Shown here: piece after piece, positions 7,681 to 17,163 of the stretch | How the letters are laid out: each line of letters opens with the position of its first letter | How positions within the stretch are numbered: position 1 is the stretch's first letter | Assembly: GCA_964556665.1 (NCBI GenBank) | Contig: CAZKXU010000001.1 | Location: forward strand, 62,001-126,000 | DNA: 64,000 nucleotides | From: CAZKXU01 sp964556665 | GTDB taxonomy: Bacteria; Bdellovibrionota_C; UBA2361; CAZKXU01 | Reading direction: 5' to 3' | Position numbers and translations under genes: made by a program | Notes under the pieces: generated by a model | Database searches by the model: none | What the model was told of the DNA's origin: nothing | Seen by the model: the letters and a program-made list of their open reading frames with translations, nothing else

Positions 7681-10600
7681 CTATTTTATTCCATTTTTTT
7701 CGGTAAAATGATTAAGCCTTGCTAGAACATCATGAAAGTAGGTTGTATAACCTTTTTGAGTGCGCACAGCTAACTCTTTATCTAACATTGTAACAAGTAT
7801 TGTTATATTATTAGCAGCTTCTGCAAGCTCACTAGTAGCTATTGCTGAGATGCCGTCTGCTAAAGGGGTTGAATCTACAATTTTTGCTCTGCCATTTGCT
7901 GCTTGCATGGAGTTTAGAATGGCATTATCTGCAACTTCTCTTAACCAATCGGCTTGTGCGGTATCGATGCAAGATGCGGCGATCTCGACGGCAGATTTTC
8001 CATTACCAGATAAAAGCCAATTTTTGAGAGCCAATGCTAGTATTAATGGCTCAAAATAGGTCCCGTATTCTATATCAGAGTTATCCTTAAGTGTACCAAG
8101 CCATTCAGGTCGTAAGGTGTTGTCATGGTATTGTGCTATTTCGTTGCCTAAAATCTTAAGTAGTTGTTCCGTACTTTCAGCGCCGGGAGCACCTGGAGGC
8201 CAATACCATATATCGGGAGTATTATTGCCCATAATATGGCGCCAATCTGTGAATTTTGTAGCATATCTTTCTCTCAAGCTGTCCTTTGTACCGGGCTCTG
8301 CCCACTCTAGAACATCACGTTCACGTAAATCCACAACTTGTCGCAAGCACCTGTCCCCATTTAAATCTCCTAATTTCTTACCTCTAGTATTCGTAAAAAA
8401 AATTTCGTATGACTTAAACCCTTCAATTTGAGTCTCCGTTTTGCTACCGTTATGGTCAGAATAAACCCGGGTTGCTCTATTGCTTGAGGCATCTCTCTTA
8501 CCATCCTCTGGGTTCAAAACGAACAGTCCGATAATACGTCCAATAGTTAAAGGGTCATTTGATACTCCTACATAGCCATCCCCCTCTATTGCAGGTAGTA
8601 CTCCACCATCCATATTCCTTCCTGCTCTAACCTGATCTCGCACAAACCAATACATTCCCTGTGCATCACGTAAATTAAAATTACCAGTTGGAGAATACAC
8701 TCCTGATGCAAACGAAGTAGGCCTATCGTTATGAATGTACCATGGTGTTCCGTAAGGGCCTAACCATAAGCGAAAGCCACTACCTGCACGATCTTTCTCA
8801 TAACCTGTCAGCCTGCCAAATTTTTCCTTTGCACATCTCTTTTTTTCAAATTCCTCAGTGCTTTTAGTTAGATCGCTTTTAATTTTAACTTCTAGCTCAT
8901 TCTTTGCTTGGTCTGCTACGGATCTTATATTCTCATTGCTTGCAATCCTTGTAATAGACTCGTTAATAGACCTACCAATCTTTCGAAGCTGCGCTAGCTG
9001 TGGGGGTATTGCTGGATCTTGCCTGCACAGTTCTGGAAATGTTGATAGGAGATCCAGAATTAAGCCAACCGCTGAGGCCCATTCTGTAGGGTTACACTTA
9101 AGATGCTTTTTCTGATCTTCTGATAATTTATAATGGTCACTATAACTAGCAGCAAATCCAAACATGTTCTCTACAGAAGTTCCATCGTCAAGGCAATCTG
9201 AAAAACGGTACGTTCTTGGCCCCTTGTAAAAGGCAGGAGTAGCTGCAGTTGAATTTGCATATTCGTTCAGTTCGATGATCAAGCCTGCAGCCGCAAGGAG
9301 GTCCATCTCTCTAGTAGGGATTATATCTGCAGCATTCCCTGCCTTACGGAACGACTCTCGAATAATCAATCCTGTAACAGTAACCTGAAATCTATTTAAC
9401 ATTCCGTGAGCATTGGTAACGTCCGCTTCCTCCTGATATTTACGTCCAAACCTTACATCTTGCTGCACCTTCTCTATCATTTCCTGAGTGATCTGAGCTG
9501 CCTTAAGAATTGACTGAATTCCTGCTTCTATCTGTTTTAACTGTTCTTCTAGCCTATCAAATCGCTGATGCATCTCGGTGCGCATTTCAGATAGCAGCAT
9601 GTTAATGTTATCTAAAGCAGAGAGGATTATTAAGTTAGTGTTTTGCTGACCCGCGTCTTTGTTTAATAGAGATAAACCTAAATCTAGTAACTGCAAAGCT
9701 CCACCTAGCGTGGCAAAAGAAAGTATGTCCTTCGCAGTTTTAATGCCATCGATTAAAGTATAAGCACCTGAAACAATCTTCCCAACTTTAAGGGCTTGAT
9801 CGGCCAGGGAACTGCTCTTAAAGATATGCTTGGCAGCAAAATAAGCAATAGTAGTTGCCCCCTCAATCTCTCGAACAGTATCAGCGAGTTCTTCACGTTT
9901 AGCTTTTTCAAGTGCTTCGTCTCTTTTATTTTGTTTTAGCATTGCGAGTAATTCTGCCATTGTTTCTTTCTGACTCTGCAGCCGACTATTAAGTATTTTT
10001 AGAATATTCTCTTGTGCTTGCAATGCGGGGATGGAACCATCAAGCGCTCCTTTTGTTTGGTCTTCAACCTCTTTTTCTGCTTGAGTTGGTGTTCTGTCCG
10101 TAGGTATATTTAGCGCTTTACAAACATCGGCATCATTCAGAAGTGTATTACAAACTTCGTTCTCACCTACTTTTGAAGCAACTATGGCTAAGGATGTTGT
10201 AGCTAGTGCTGCAAGACGTTTGTCATATACTTCTTGGATCTGTTTGTCTGCATATTGATCACTAAGATAGACCGCTAGACCTTGGGTTAATAGACCTAGA
10301 ACCTGAACAGGTGGTACTCTTGACAGGCCTAATAGCGTGCCAGAAGTAGTTAAGCTTCCTGTTGCAAGATTAAGCGCTCTTTGAGCCTCTAATTCTAATG
10401 CTTCGTCTCTCGCTGAATCAGGTGTATGTAGTGCTTTACATACAAAATCTAAATCTTTATTCTCAAACCTAGACTTGGGATCACAAACATACTCTTTTAA
10501 TTCTTTTGCAAGGGCTTTACGTTCTTCTGGGTTGCTAGGAAGTTCTTGCGTACGTGCGTACACATAAATAAGTTTTTGGAGTGCGTTAGAGCTTAAACGC

Positions 10601-10842
10601 GGATCATTGCGTGTAGTCCATTCACGGTAAGCACTATCTACCTTTTCTCTTGCTGATAATATTACATTTAGCTGACCACTGCCTGGTATTGCACCACCGT
10701 CTTCTGATGGGAGTAGCGGATTTAAAATAGTAGACGATATGGGTGTAATAGGATCCTTTGGAGTGTGCGGAATACACAGCGCTGTTAGCAAGCAGAATGA
10801 AGCTCGTGCGTTACCTCTTGATGTAATGTTAAAGATTGCCAT
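7681..10842 (-). CDS. Large protein of unknown function, 1053 aa
   Basis: No family was recognised. The N-terminus has a weak hydrophobic stretch (ASFCLLTALCIP) that might be a signal peptide. Hydrophobic segments lie around residues 155-190 and 370-395. A long heptad-type coiled coil covers about residues 405-460 (MRTEMHQRFDRLEEQLKQIE and onward). The C-terminal third has Trp/Tyr-rich globular stretches (DIWYWPPGAPGAE, GPYGTPWYIHNDRP). The combination of a helical membrane-active-looking middle and a globular C-terminal part recalls large toxin or cell-surface proteins, but this is only a resemblance. There is no clear Shine-Dalgarno at the ATG. It is preceded by a gene fragment and converges with the ATPase gene across R2. 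Confidence 0.75.
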   Translation of the reverse strand: MAIFNITSRGNARASFCLLTALCIPHTPKDPITPISSTILNPLLPSEDGGAIPGSGQLNVILSAREKVDSAYREWTTRNDPRLSSNALQKLIYVYARTQELPSNPEERKALAKELKEYVCDPKSRFENKDLDFVCKALHTPDSARDEALELEAQRALNLATGSLTTSGTLLGLSRVPPVQVLGLLTQGLAVYLSDQYADKQIQEVYDKRLAALATTSLAIVASKVGENEVCNTLLNDADVCKALNIPTDRTPTQAEKEVEDQTKGALDGSIPALQAQENILKILNSRLQSQKETMAELLAMLKQNKRDEALEKAKREELADTVREIEGATTIAYFAAKHIFKSSSLADQALKVGKIVSGAYTLIDGIKTAKDILSFATLGGALQLLDLGLSLLNKDAGQQNTNLIILSALDNINMLLSEMRTEMHQRFDRLEEQLKQIEAGIQSILKAAQITQEMIEKVQQDVRFGRKYQEEADVTNAHGMLNRFQVTVTGLIIRESFRKAGNAADIIPTREMDLLAAAGLIIELNEYANSTAATPAFYKGPRTYRFSDCLDDGTSVENMFGFAASYSDHYKLSEDQKKHLKCNPTEWASAVGLILDLLSTFPELCRQDPAIPPQLAQLRKIGRSINESITRIASNENIRSVADQAKNELEVKIKSDLTKSTEEFEKKRCAKEKFGRLTGYEKDRAGSGFRLWLGPYGTPWYIHNDRPTSFASGVYSPTGNFNLRDAQGMYWFVRDQVRAGRNMDGGVLPAIEGDGYVGVSNDPLTIGRIIGLFVLNPEDGKRDASSNRATRVYSDHNGSKTETQIEGFKSYEIFFTNTRGKKLGDLNGDRCLRQVVDLRERDVLEWAEPGTKDSLRERYATKFTDWRHIMGNNTPDIWYWPPGAPGAESTEQLLKILGNEIAQYHDNTLRPEWLGTLKDNSDIEYGTYFEPLILALALKNWLLSGNGKSAVEIAASCIDTAQADWLREVADNAILNSMQAANGRAKIVDSTPLADGISAIATSELAEAANNITILVTMLDKELAVRTQKGYTTYFHDVLARLNHFTEKNGIK

Positions 10843-10878
10843 AAATATATAAGACTAATAAAAATACTGAATTACAAA

Positions 10879-11082
10879 CTATTCTTTAGGAGGTGTAACA
10901 TCCTCTTTCGATCGTTCATTTAGCTTACCTGAAGCAACAAATCTTACACTATTATAATCTTCTGATCCAATGGTTTCACACGCCAATTGCGTTTCTAGCT
11001 GTTGTTGTAACCCCGTTAAATTTTTACCGACTAAATATATACTAGCTATCTTCGGGTAGTCACTATCTAAGAGTGGATGGTA
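10879..11082 (-). pseudogene. 3' fragment of a gene, truncated at an R1-type repeat
   Basis: On the minus strand 67 sense codons are open to a TAG stop at 10879-10881. Composition looks coding (SDYPKIASIYLVGKN, LETQLACETIGSED, then VTPPKE at the end), but no start codon lies within the open stretch. At its 5' side it runs into a stop and the degenerate R1 repeat at 11089. The likely reading is the tail of a gene, upstream of the 1053-aa gene, that was disrupted there. A chance open stretch cannot be excluded. Confidence 0.4.
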
Positions 11083-11088
11083 CTAAGT

Positions 11089-11197
11089 CACTGGGACAGT
11101 TGCTGAATGCAACCTTGCGATGCTGGGACCGGGTATCTTGCCCGCAAACAAATTAGCTGCCTCTACGCTGCAGGCAAGATGACCGCTGCCCCAGGGG
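11089..11197. repeat. R1 repeat, degenerate copy
   Basis: Begins CACTGGGACAG and contains GCTGGGACCGGGTATCTTGC and a matching CAGGCAAGATGACCGCTGCC arm. This is a diverged version of the ACTGGGACCGCGGGC palindrome seen intact at 32580-32656. Together with the gene fragment it accounts for most of the gap 10843-11222. Confidence 0.6.
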
Positions 11198-11222
11198 CTT
11201 TTTATTGAATATACGATTAACT

Positions 11223-11735
11223 CTAGCCCTCAGCTTGCAAGGCTAATCCAGGAATAAACCGTTCCGGATCTTGAACCTCACCGTTTAGACGGATCTCGAA
11301 ATGAAGGTGCGGCCCGGTTGAAATTCCAGTGCTGCCTACGGTGGCAATAATCTGTCCGGATTTAATCCGTTGTCCGGGCTTGATCTTGAATTTTTCAAGA
11401 TGACCATAGTGTGAGGTCATACCGTTGGTATGCTTAATAGTGATAAAATTTCCGTATCCTTCGTAGGGATCGGCAAAGATAACTATTCCGCCTTGAATTG
11501 CTCGTACAGGTGTACCCGCAGGCGCAGCTAGATCAATGCCGTGATGATGGCGGGAAACTTTGAAAATCGGATGTTTTCGCTTGCCGTAGCCGCTCGAAAC
11601 TCTTGGGCTCATTAATGGATAGACGAAGGCAGTTGACCCTCCAGTAAGGCCAAGTGGAAAAGCTAAGGCGAAGTTACTTTCCAGCAACAGCACCAGAGCG
11701 AATAAGCTTAAAAGCATCATCCTCAGCTTGTGCAT
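11223..11735 (-). CDS. M23 family metallopeptidase (LytM-type), 170 aa
   Basis: Periplasmic peptidoglycan endopeptidase. The signal peptide covers about residues 1-25 (MMLLSLFALVLLLE...ALA). The M23 domain follows with the zinc-site motifs HHHGIDLAAP (first H and D), HYGH and HLHFEIR. It is a small single-domain form. The start at 11735 has AAGGGA upstream and lies inside the 3' end of the preceding SH3 gene (62-bp overlap), so the two are translationally linked. As the last gene of the type IV secretion cluster it probably opens the cell wall for the channel, a role known for lytic enzymes in such clusters. Confidence 0.9.
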   Translation of the reverse strand: MHKLRMMLLSLFALVLLLESNFALAFPLGLTGGSTAFVYPLMSPRVSSGYGKRKHPIFKVSRHHHGIDLAAPAGTPVRAIQGGIVIFADPYEGYGNFITIKHTNGMTSHYGHLEKFKIKPGQRIKSGQIIATVGSTGISTGPHLHFEIRLNGEVQDPERFIPGLALQAEG

Positions 11736-12720
11736 TGTATCCCTTAATTCTTAAGGCACCGGACGGACTGCTTTGTCCGTCTGTACCGAAAGCCACTACA
11801 TCACTCGATACCCATGCTCGAGCACCTGTAGGTGCTAGCACTCGATACCACTCTCCCTGACGGGTTTCTATTGCCAGGCGAGTCCCCTTTGTCACAGCCA
11901 TTAGTGGGGAGTTGTCTTTGCCTGGACCTGTACGAAGCTGTGCTTTGTCTACAATAATAGTAGCTATTGGCATCTCCTCTACCGGTTGGGCAACAGGCTG
12001 CTGTTTACGCTGCTGTGCCGGAGGATGCCGATTTACATTCACTGCTGCTACTGCTCCTAGCTTAGTCAAATTACTACGATTGCGTGCTTCAAACTGTGAG
12101 GAGAGACGTTCTACTTCAGTTTCTGCCACCATAAGTCGATTACGAGTGTCATTTAACTCCCGACTGAGGCGCTGGATCTTGGTCTTAGCCTCCTTCAATT
12201 CGCCATCTAAGATCTCCTTGCCTGACTTGAAGCTCTGAAGCTCCTTGGAGCTAGTACTTAGTGTTGTTAATGCACCTTTATGAGCAAGCTTAATCGCCTG
12301 CAGCTCATTCTTAAGACTACTGATTTCCTTCTCCTGTGATAGGGACTTAGCCTCCAGTCCTTCGAAATCAACTGTTGTAGCTTTAGAAATCTCATCAGCT
12401 GTTAGCACCTCACTTCTTGAATTCTCCTTCTTTGCGTTCTTTGACGGAGCTAGAGCAGCCATTTTTGAACTATCATCTCCTGAAATCTCATCACTTGCTA
12501 TCTCGCTCTGCTCGGCCTTAATCTTTTTTAACAGTTCCTGCTCAGCAGCCATCAATTTATCTGATGTAGCATCGAGTGCATTGTCGGCTGCATTGGGATC
12601 GAGAGAAGAGAGCTTGTCTTTTATTCGCTCGATCTCACTATCAGTATCAAGTGCAAATGCAGGTGTGCTAACTGCTATTGCAGTCACTATCAGAATTAAA
12701 AACGTACATCTTACAGCCAT
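11674..12720 (-). CDS. Exported coiled-coil protein with C-terminal SH3 domain, 348 aa
   Basis: Signal peptide at residues 1-23 (ending TPAFA), then long helical heptads (about residues 25-75 and 120-215), a Pro/Gln-rich linker (HPPAQQRKQQP), and a bacterial SH3 domain at about 250-315 (VDKAQLRTGPG, WYRVLAPTG, AWVSSDVV). SH3b domains commonly bind peptidoglycan. A good GGAG site precedes the ATG. It overlaps the M23 gene downstream, so an SH3-targeting plus hydrolase pair is a reasonable inference. Confidence 0.85.
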   Translation of the reverse strand: MAVRCTFLILIVTAIAVSTPAFALDTDSEIERIKDKLSSLDPNAADNALDATSDKLMAAEQELLKKIKAEQSEIASDEISGDDSSKMAALAPSKNAKKENSRSEVLTADEISKATTVDFEGLEAKSLSQEKEISSLKNELQAIKLAHKGALTTLSTSSKELQSFKSGKEILDGELKEAKTKIQRLSRELNDTRNRLMVAETEVERLSSQFEARNRSNLTKLGAVAAVNVNRHPPAQQRKQQPVAQPVEEMPIATIIVDKAQLRTGPGKDNSPLMAVTKGTRLAIETRQGEWYRVLAPTGARAWVSSDVVAFGTDGQSSPSGALRIKGYNAQAEDDAFKLIRSGAVAGK

Positions 12721-12738
12721 AATAACTCCAAAAATATG

Positions 12739-13272
12739 CTAGGCGCTAAGTTTTTGAGGTGTCTGAGCATCAAGTTTCGCCTTCTTTTCACGCTCTTCAC
12801 GCTCTGTTAATATTATCTCACGTACCTGATGAGGTGCTGAAATTCCCTCCATCGTTATCTCAATCCCAGCGACTGCTGCTGTTGCAACATCCACAGTGCC
12901 GACATTAAGAAGCCGTTGAACTAAAGATTGATCGGTCTCAACACTTCTTATGTCTTCAAATCTAATTCGGGTAATAGACTGACGCATGCTCAATATTCCA
13001 ACCCTAGCTTCGATGCCACGCGCATCTATGATATAACGCACGTCATATATCTTCAGAAGAAGATCGCATAATATGTAGAGCGGAGCTAACGTAAAGAGTG
13101 GAAGTGTTAGAAAAACTCTAGTCTGGCCTATGTCAAAAAGCTTTCCAGTTATAATGCTGTTAGGATAGTAGTGTGAAAGCAAGATGCAAGCGACACTACT
13201 AACAGCTAGGGCTATCAATCTCCCAAATTGAGAACGCCATGCTCGCGGAATTGTTACTTTGCCCTGTATCAT
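12739..13272 (-). CDS. Membrane protein with bacterial PH-like domain (bPH2), 177 aa
   Basis: Two transmembrane helices (about residues 17-35 and 52-72) lead into a bPH2/DUF304 domain. Its pattern is DVRYIIDARGIEARVGIL, then IRFEDIRSVETDQSLVQRLL, GTVDVATA and HQVREIIL. The tail is charged. It sits in the middle of the secretion operon, 18 bases before the SH3 gene. PH-like membrane proteins are not standard F-type parts, so its role in this system is unknown. Confidence 0.85.
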   Translation of the reverse strand: MIQGKVTIPRAWRSQFGRLIALAVSSVACILLSHYYPNSIITGKLFDIGQTRVFLTLPLFTLAPLYILCDLLLKIYDVRYIIDARGIEARVGILSMRQSITRIRFEDIRSVETDQSLVQRLLNVGTVDVATAAVAGIEITMEGISAPHQVREIILTEREEREKKAKLDAQTPQKLSA

Positions 13273-13289
13273 AAAATTCGATCTACTAA

Positions 13290-13631
13290 TTAATCCATTC
13301 CCAATATCTGCTCTATGTCATCAAGCTTTGAAGAGCCCTGCTGCTTAGGTTTTTGTTGAGGCAATTGCGAAGCTGCCTGCTTCGCCTTTAACCGCTTTAT
13401 TTCGTCAGCAGTGCTTGCAACATCAAGATCCGCTTCCTCCCGGTCTAGATTTTGGAATAGGGATCCGCGTGGTGTACTGACATTTTTGAATCTAGAATGA
13501 GTATCTCGTAGCTCAATCTTTGCTCCGGAGAAGCGTACTACTGTAAAAATGAGTGCGATTAAAATTAGAGTAACGAGATTACGTCTCTCTGAAAAAGGAG
13601 CAATTACGTTACGTGCATTTATAAGACTCAT
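13290..13631 (-). CDS. Small single-pass membrane protein, 113 aa
   Basis: Unrecognised. One transmembrane helix near residues 19-34 (LVTLILIALIFTVVRF) separates a short N-terminus from a hydrophilic, Lys/Gln-rich tail (IKRLKAKQAAS, LPQQKPKQQG). A GTG at 13637 is in frame, but GAGG before the ATG at 13631 favours the latter. Position between the lipoprotein and PH genes makes it an accessory part of the type IV secretion operon. Confidence 0.7.
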   Translation of the reverse strand: MSLINARNVIAPFSERRNLVTLILIALIFTVVRFSGAKIELRDTHSRFKNVSTPRGSLFQNLDREEADLDVASTADEIKRLKAKQAASQLPQQKPKQQGSSKLDDIEQILGMD

Positions 13632-13648
13632 AGGCACCTCATAAAAAT

Positions 13649-13915
13649 CTACTTCTGTTTCTTTTGCCAGCGACCCTGTCGGATTTCAACTACAGCTTCA
13701 TGTGCCGGCCGGTAGTAATTTCCCTCAGGATCTAGGCCTGCTGGCACTTTTACTACATCAACTATCGGTTCTTGCCAAAGGTACGGTTGAGTCCCTTCCT
13801 TTCTCACCTCACGCACGACCGGAAGTGGAGCTGGGGCTGGAGGAGGAGGAGGCTGCTTCATACACCCAGACAAGATAGGCACAAGAACTAAACAATACTT
13901 TATTAATTTAATCAT
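13649..13915 (-). CDS. Small proline-rich lipoprotein, 88 aa
   Basis: Signal peptide with lipobox LSGC, followed directly by a PPPPPAPAP run and a short globular part (QPYLWQEPIVDVVKVPAG, YRPAHEAVVEIRQGRW). An upstream ATG at 13933 is in frame, but GGAGG lies right before the ATG at 13915 and gives the normal signal-peptide length. It is the gene after traC. TraV-like or entry-exclusion-type lipoproteins occur in such places; the exact role is unknown. Confidence 0.75.
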   Translation of the reverse strand: MIKLIKYCLVLVPILSGCMKQPPPPPAPAPLPVVREVRKEGTQPYLWQEPIVDVVKVPAGLDPEGNYYRPAHEAVVEIRQGRWQKKQK

Positions 13916-13936
13916 AATCTTTCCTCCGTACAAAAT

Positions 13937-16696
13937 CTAATTTTTATGTGATCCATTTACTGCCCCTACTGTTTGCGAAACTATGTTCGAGCTGCTCGAT
14001 CCATGCTCTACACTTTCATTAGCAGCCTGTTCAGTGCGTCGTCTAGCCTCATTTTCTGTAGCGAAAGCCTGGGCGCCATTTGGAGCAATTGCAACTACAC
14101 GCTCGTATGCTTTCCAAAAATCACCGCCCATCTCCTGCTGCACATTCGCAAAGAGCTGGTTATCATCTCCGTTATTTGTGCTTGCCCAGTAGAACGCGGG
14201 TTCAAGCGGTAAAACTAATGCTGCTTCGCCTATATCGGAGATCATATAGAACTGTGACTCAACTCCTTTGACTGTTCGAAGTTTTGTAATTACATCAGCT
14301 TGTTGTTGATTTAGGTTAAAAGCCTGCTGAGTAAAGTGAAACTTACTAGGATCCTGTCGTAAGAAGATCTTGTGAGCACTATTCTGTACTATCGCCTGAC
14401 CTCCTGCGCCAACATAGAAATCCTCTCCTGACTGGGAGGCTGCAATGACAATACCTTTACGTTTACGGTAAAGTCTAAAAGCTGATTCAATAACATTCGC
14501 GGAGGTTTTACCAATAAGATCATGAGCCTCATCAAAAACAAGAACTTTCCGACAATCCAACTCCTTTGGATCGTTCATCACATTATCTGCCCAGAGCATT
14601 GCAATTTTCAGAAATACGGTCTGTAAGGATGGATTACGGCTAAGTGCTTTTAGATCAAATACAATAAAGCGCTCTGTGAGCTTTAATGCGCCTGGACGAT
14701 CAAAAAAGCGCGCATATATACCGTTTCCGTAGTAGTCGCTCATTAGCTGCGCGATCTCCTGGCGGCGCTTAGCTGAGTCTTCATTTTCATCTACCCGCTT
14801 TGGTGCGCGCATTACTGCTACCACATCGCTCAAGATCATTTCACGCTTCATCGGACCGTTACGATACAGTCTATGTGCTTCGATTAGGGAGGATATTACC
14901 TCAGTGCGTTGTAGCCGGTTTAACTTGGTTGTTGGATCTGCAGCCATGTCCAGAATAATGTCTGAACACATATCAATTAGATCTTTATAATCCTCATCCG
15001 TGTTGTCAGGTTTTGTCTCACCCAGGCGAGCAAGGAAATTCATGGCAGGAGCCTTGGAAGGTGATGCTTCGTATATCCGTCCTCCAAATAATTTGGCAAG
15101 CTTTTCAAAGCCGCAAGGCTGGTTAACCATGCCTTTGTCGAAAACAAAGGTAATAGGCTGACGCTCAGCTTTCTGTCCATCACTCTGTGTAGAAAAATGT
15201 CCTCGGTTCAAGGCGATAAGCATATAGCAAAGAAGATAACTCTTACCGGCGCCTGATACTCCGCTAATTAGCACGTTAGGAGCAACGTTGGAATCGTACA
15301 GATCGAATCCCACTAATTCACGGTTCCATAGCTGTGGCAAAAGAAAAAGGGAGCCGCTGCTGCCGCGCCAATTACCCCAGAAAGGAAACATTCTTACAGC
15401 GCGCGAGGATTGCATAGTTGTTGTCCAACCTGCGCCATCTAGCTTTGGGTCGTAACAGCCTGGTAACGAATTGACCATGACACCCATATCAGCAATTTCA
15501 TGAATCATTCCGCGCGCACCGTTTAGCTGAGGAAACCCAGCAACTGCCTCAGCAGATGCACGTACCGCTTCATCCTCATTTTGACAGATTAGTGTTTGAT
15601 GAACTCCAACCCGTACTATTTGGGCTGCGTTTCTATATAACTCGTCTTTTGCGGCCCTAACAGAGGATATCTGAGTATCGATTTTTTGATTCAACCTACC
15701 AAGTGCTGAAATTCTTCTAAAGCCGAGAGCAGTATCAAGTGCTTCAAGTTGCTTGACCTGCTTCTGTGTTTCATCACGTGAATAGGTAACACTAATAATA
15801 TGCTCGTACGGAGTGCTTTGAACTGGACAAAGCATTAAAGGAAAGCATTGTTTTGGTGGCTTTACCATCGATACAGAGCGATAGACTTTGCCGTCTTTTT
15901 TAAGAAATCCGGGAGCTGTATGAATTGCAGATGTATCTGAGATCTGATTAGCCAGAAGATCGTCCGCATCATAGCGTGGTACAGGTATGCTGCTTGTACG
16001 ACCACGCTTGAATTTTCCTGATTTTATACTACGGCGGTTGAGTAGCGGGTAGAGAACATCAATCAGGTCTTGTCCGTCAACACGACGTGGGCGAAATCCA
16101 AGTTCGCGAAGTTTTTGAATGTGCCCCTCTATCTCTCCTCTGAATTTACCGGCATAGACAGAATACTCAGCTTTGCGATCTTTACTTGAATCACCAAACT
16201 TGCCTAAAAAGAGAATTTTTATTGTGCGTTTAAGATCTTCAATTATTCCTCGCTTGACCCAAGGAGGATCAAAGCGAAAGGACATAAAGAGACGCATACG
16301 ACGTGGGCGACGATGTAGATTTCTATGTCGCGCATCATTCCGTAGCATACGGATCCAGCGGCGCGCCATCCAGCCGGCAGGACCACTCTTTGGATATGTT
16401 GTCCAGGAGTCATATAGCAGACCTTCAATATCAAATGTATTAACCCAGTTCACCTGCACGCTAATATGAGGATTAATAGCGTCTAATAACTCCTGTATGT
16501 CTTTACAGATTTCAAACGCGCGGGAATCGGAGGTGGCGGTAAGGAGAAGTGGCTGCAGTTCCCAAATTGACCAGATAGAGGCATCGGCATGTAAAAATAC
16601 CTTCATTTCCTCGTCATATTTGGCATACGGGAGTAGCTCATTAAATAAAGCCTCATCCTCGTAAAGCCTTGCTCTGGTGATTCGTGAAATACTCAT
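13937..16696 (-). CDS. traC: TraC/VirB4-type secretion ATPase, 919 aa
   Basis: The energising ATPase of type IV secretion, acting at the inner membrane on the cytoplasmic side. The N-terminal half is the TraC-type domain. Walker A GVSGAGKS lies near residue 478, Walker B in KVLVFDEAHDL near 715, and a following SQSGEDF (sensor/Q motif) is present. Length fits TraC (about 870-900). The tail is hydrophilic and Ser/Asn-rich. It comes after the STN lipoprotein gene with 8 bases between, in an operon whose order L-E-K-B-lipoprotein-C matches F-type tra regions. Confidence 0.93.
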   Translation of the reverse strand: MSISRITRARLYEDEALFNELLPYAKYDEEMKVFLHADASIWSIWELQPLLLTATSDSRAFEICKDIQELLDAINPHISVQVNWVNTFDIEGLLYDSWTTYPKSGPAGWMARRWIRMLRNDARHRNLHRRPRRMRLFMSFRFDPPWVKRGIIEDLKRTIKILFLGKFGDSSKDRKAEYSVYAGKFRGEIEGHIQKLRELGFRPRRVDGQDLIDVLYPLLNRRSIKSGKFKRGRTSSIPVPRYDADDLLANQISDTSAIHTAPGFLKKDGKVYRSVSMVKPPKQCFPLMLCPVQSTPYEHIISVTYSRDETQKQVKQLEALDTALGFRRISALGRLNQKIDTQISSVRAAKDELYRNAAQIVRVGVHQTLICQNEDEAVRASAEAVAGFPQLNGARGMIHEIADMGVMVNSLPGCYDPKLDGAGWTTTMQSSRAVRMFPFWGNWRGSSGSLFLLPQLWNRELVGFDLYDSNVAPNVLISGVSGAGKSYLLCYMLIALNRGHFSTQSDGQKAERQPITFVFDKGMVNQPCGFEKLAKLFGGRIYEASPSKAPAMNFLARLGETKPDNTDEDYKDLIDMCSDIILDMAADPTTKLNRLQRTEVISSLIEAHRLYRNGPMKREMILSDVVAVMRAPKRVDENEDSAKRRQEIAQLMSDYYGNGIYARFFDRPGALKLTERFIVFDLKALSRNPSLQTVFLKIAMLWADNVMNDPKELDCRKVLVFDEAHDLIGKTSANVIESAFRLYRKRKGIVIAASQSGEDFYVGAGGQAIVQNSAHKIFLRQDPSKFHFTQQAFNLNQQQADVITKLRTVKGVESQFYMISDIGEAALVLPLEPAFYWASTNNGDDNQLFANVQQEMGGDFWKAYERVVAIAPNGAQAFATENEARRRTEQAANESVEHGSSSSNIVSQTVGAVNGSHKN

Positions 16697-16704
16697 ACTA
16701 AACC

Positions 16705-17163
16705 TTAATAAGTTCTAGCCTTAGTTCCTGGCACCAAAATTCTGACAAGATGACGCTTATGATCAACCTGCACATCGACATTTGCACGTCTTGAAATGCG
16801 CTTAGCTAAATCATCTAAGCTGCCGATGGCATCCATTGTTAGTCTTCTGTCAGCAAGTTCATATGCTACAAAACTTGAATAACGTGCGCTTGATGCGAGA
16901 ATTGATGCCACCTCTTCAAGCGAGGAGTTCTCTACGCTGAGATGCAGCTCTGGCATCACAACCGGAGCCGCAGCGCGTTTAGTCTCACGTGCTGGTTTGG
17001 TATACGGCATATACTCAATTTTTACCCTACCATACACAGGCTCTGGTGGTAGCTGTTCTGTAGCTACACGATATTGGGGTATAGGCTCTGGCTCTGGCTT
17101 GGAAAAAGATGCACAACCACAGAGGCATAAACCTAATATTATGGCAGAAATCCGTGCTATCAC
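16705..17163 (-). CDS. Lipoprotein with secretin-type STN/DotD-like domain, 152 aa
   Basis: GTG start with GGAGAAG upstream, overlapping the preceding gene by four bases. Lipobox LCGC at about residues 14-17, a Pro-rich linker, then a C-terminal domain of about 80 residues with the STN fold pattern (LHLSVENSSLEEVASILA, RLTMDAIGSLDDLAKRI, VDVQVDHKRHLVRI). Such domains occur at the N-terminus of secretins and in DotD/TraH(IncI) lipoproteins of Dot/Icm-type channels. In an otherwise F-like operon this suggests an outer-membrane ring component of Dot type (inference). Confidence 0.75.
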   Translation of the reverse strand: MIARISAIILGLCLCGCASFSKPEPEPIPQYRVATEQLPPEPVYGRVKIEYMPYTKPARETKRAAAPVVMPELHLSVENSSLEEVASILASSARYSSFVAYELADRRLTMDAIGSLDDLAKRISRRANVDVQVDHKRHLVRILVPGTKARTY

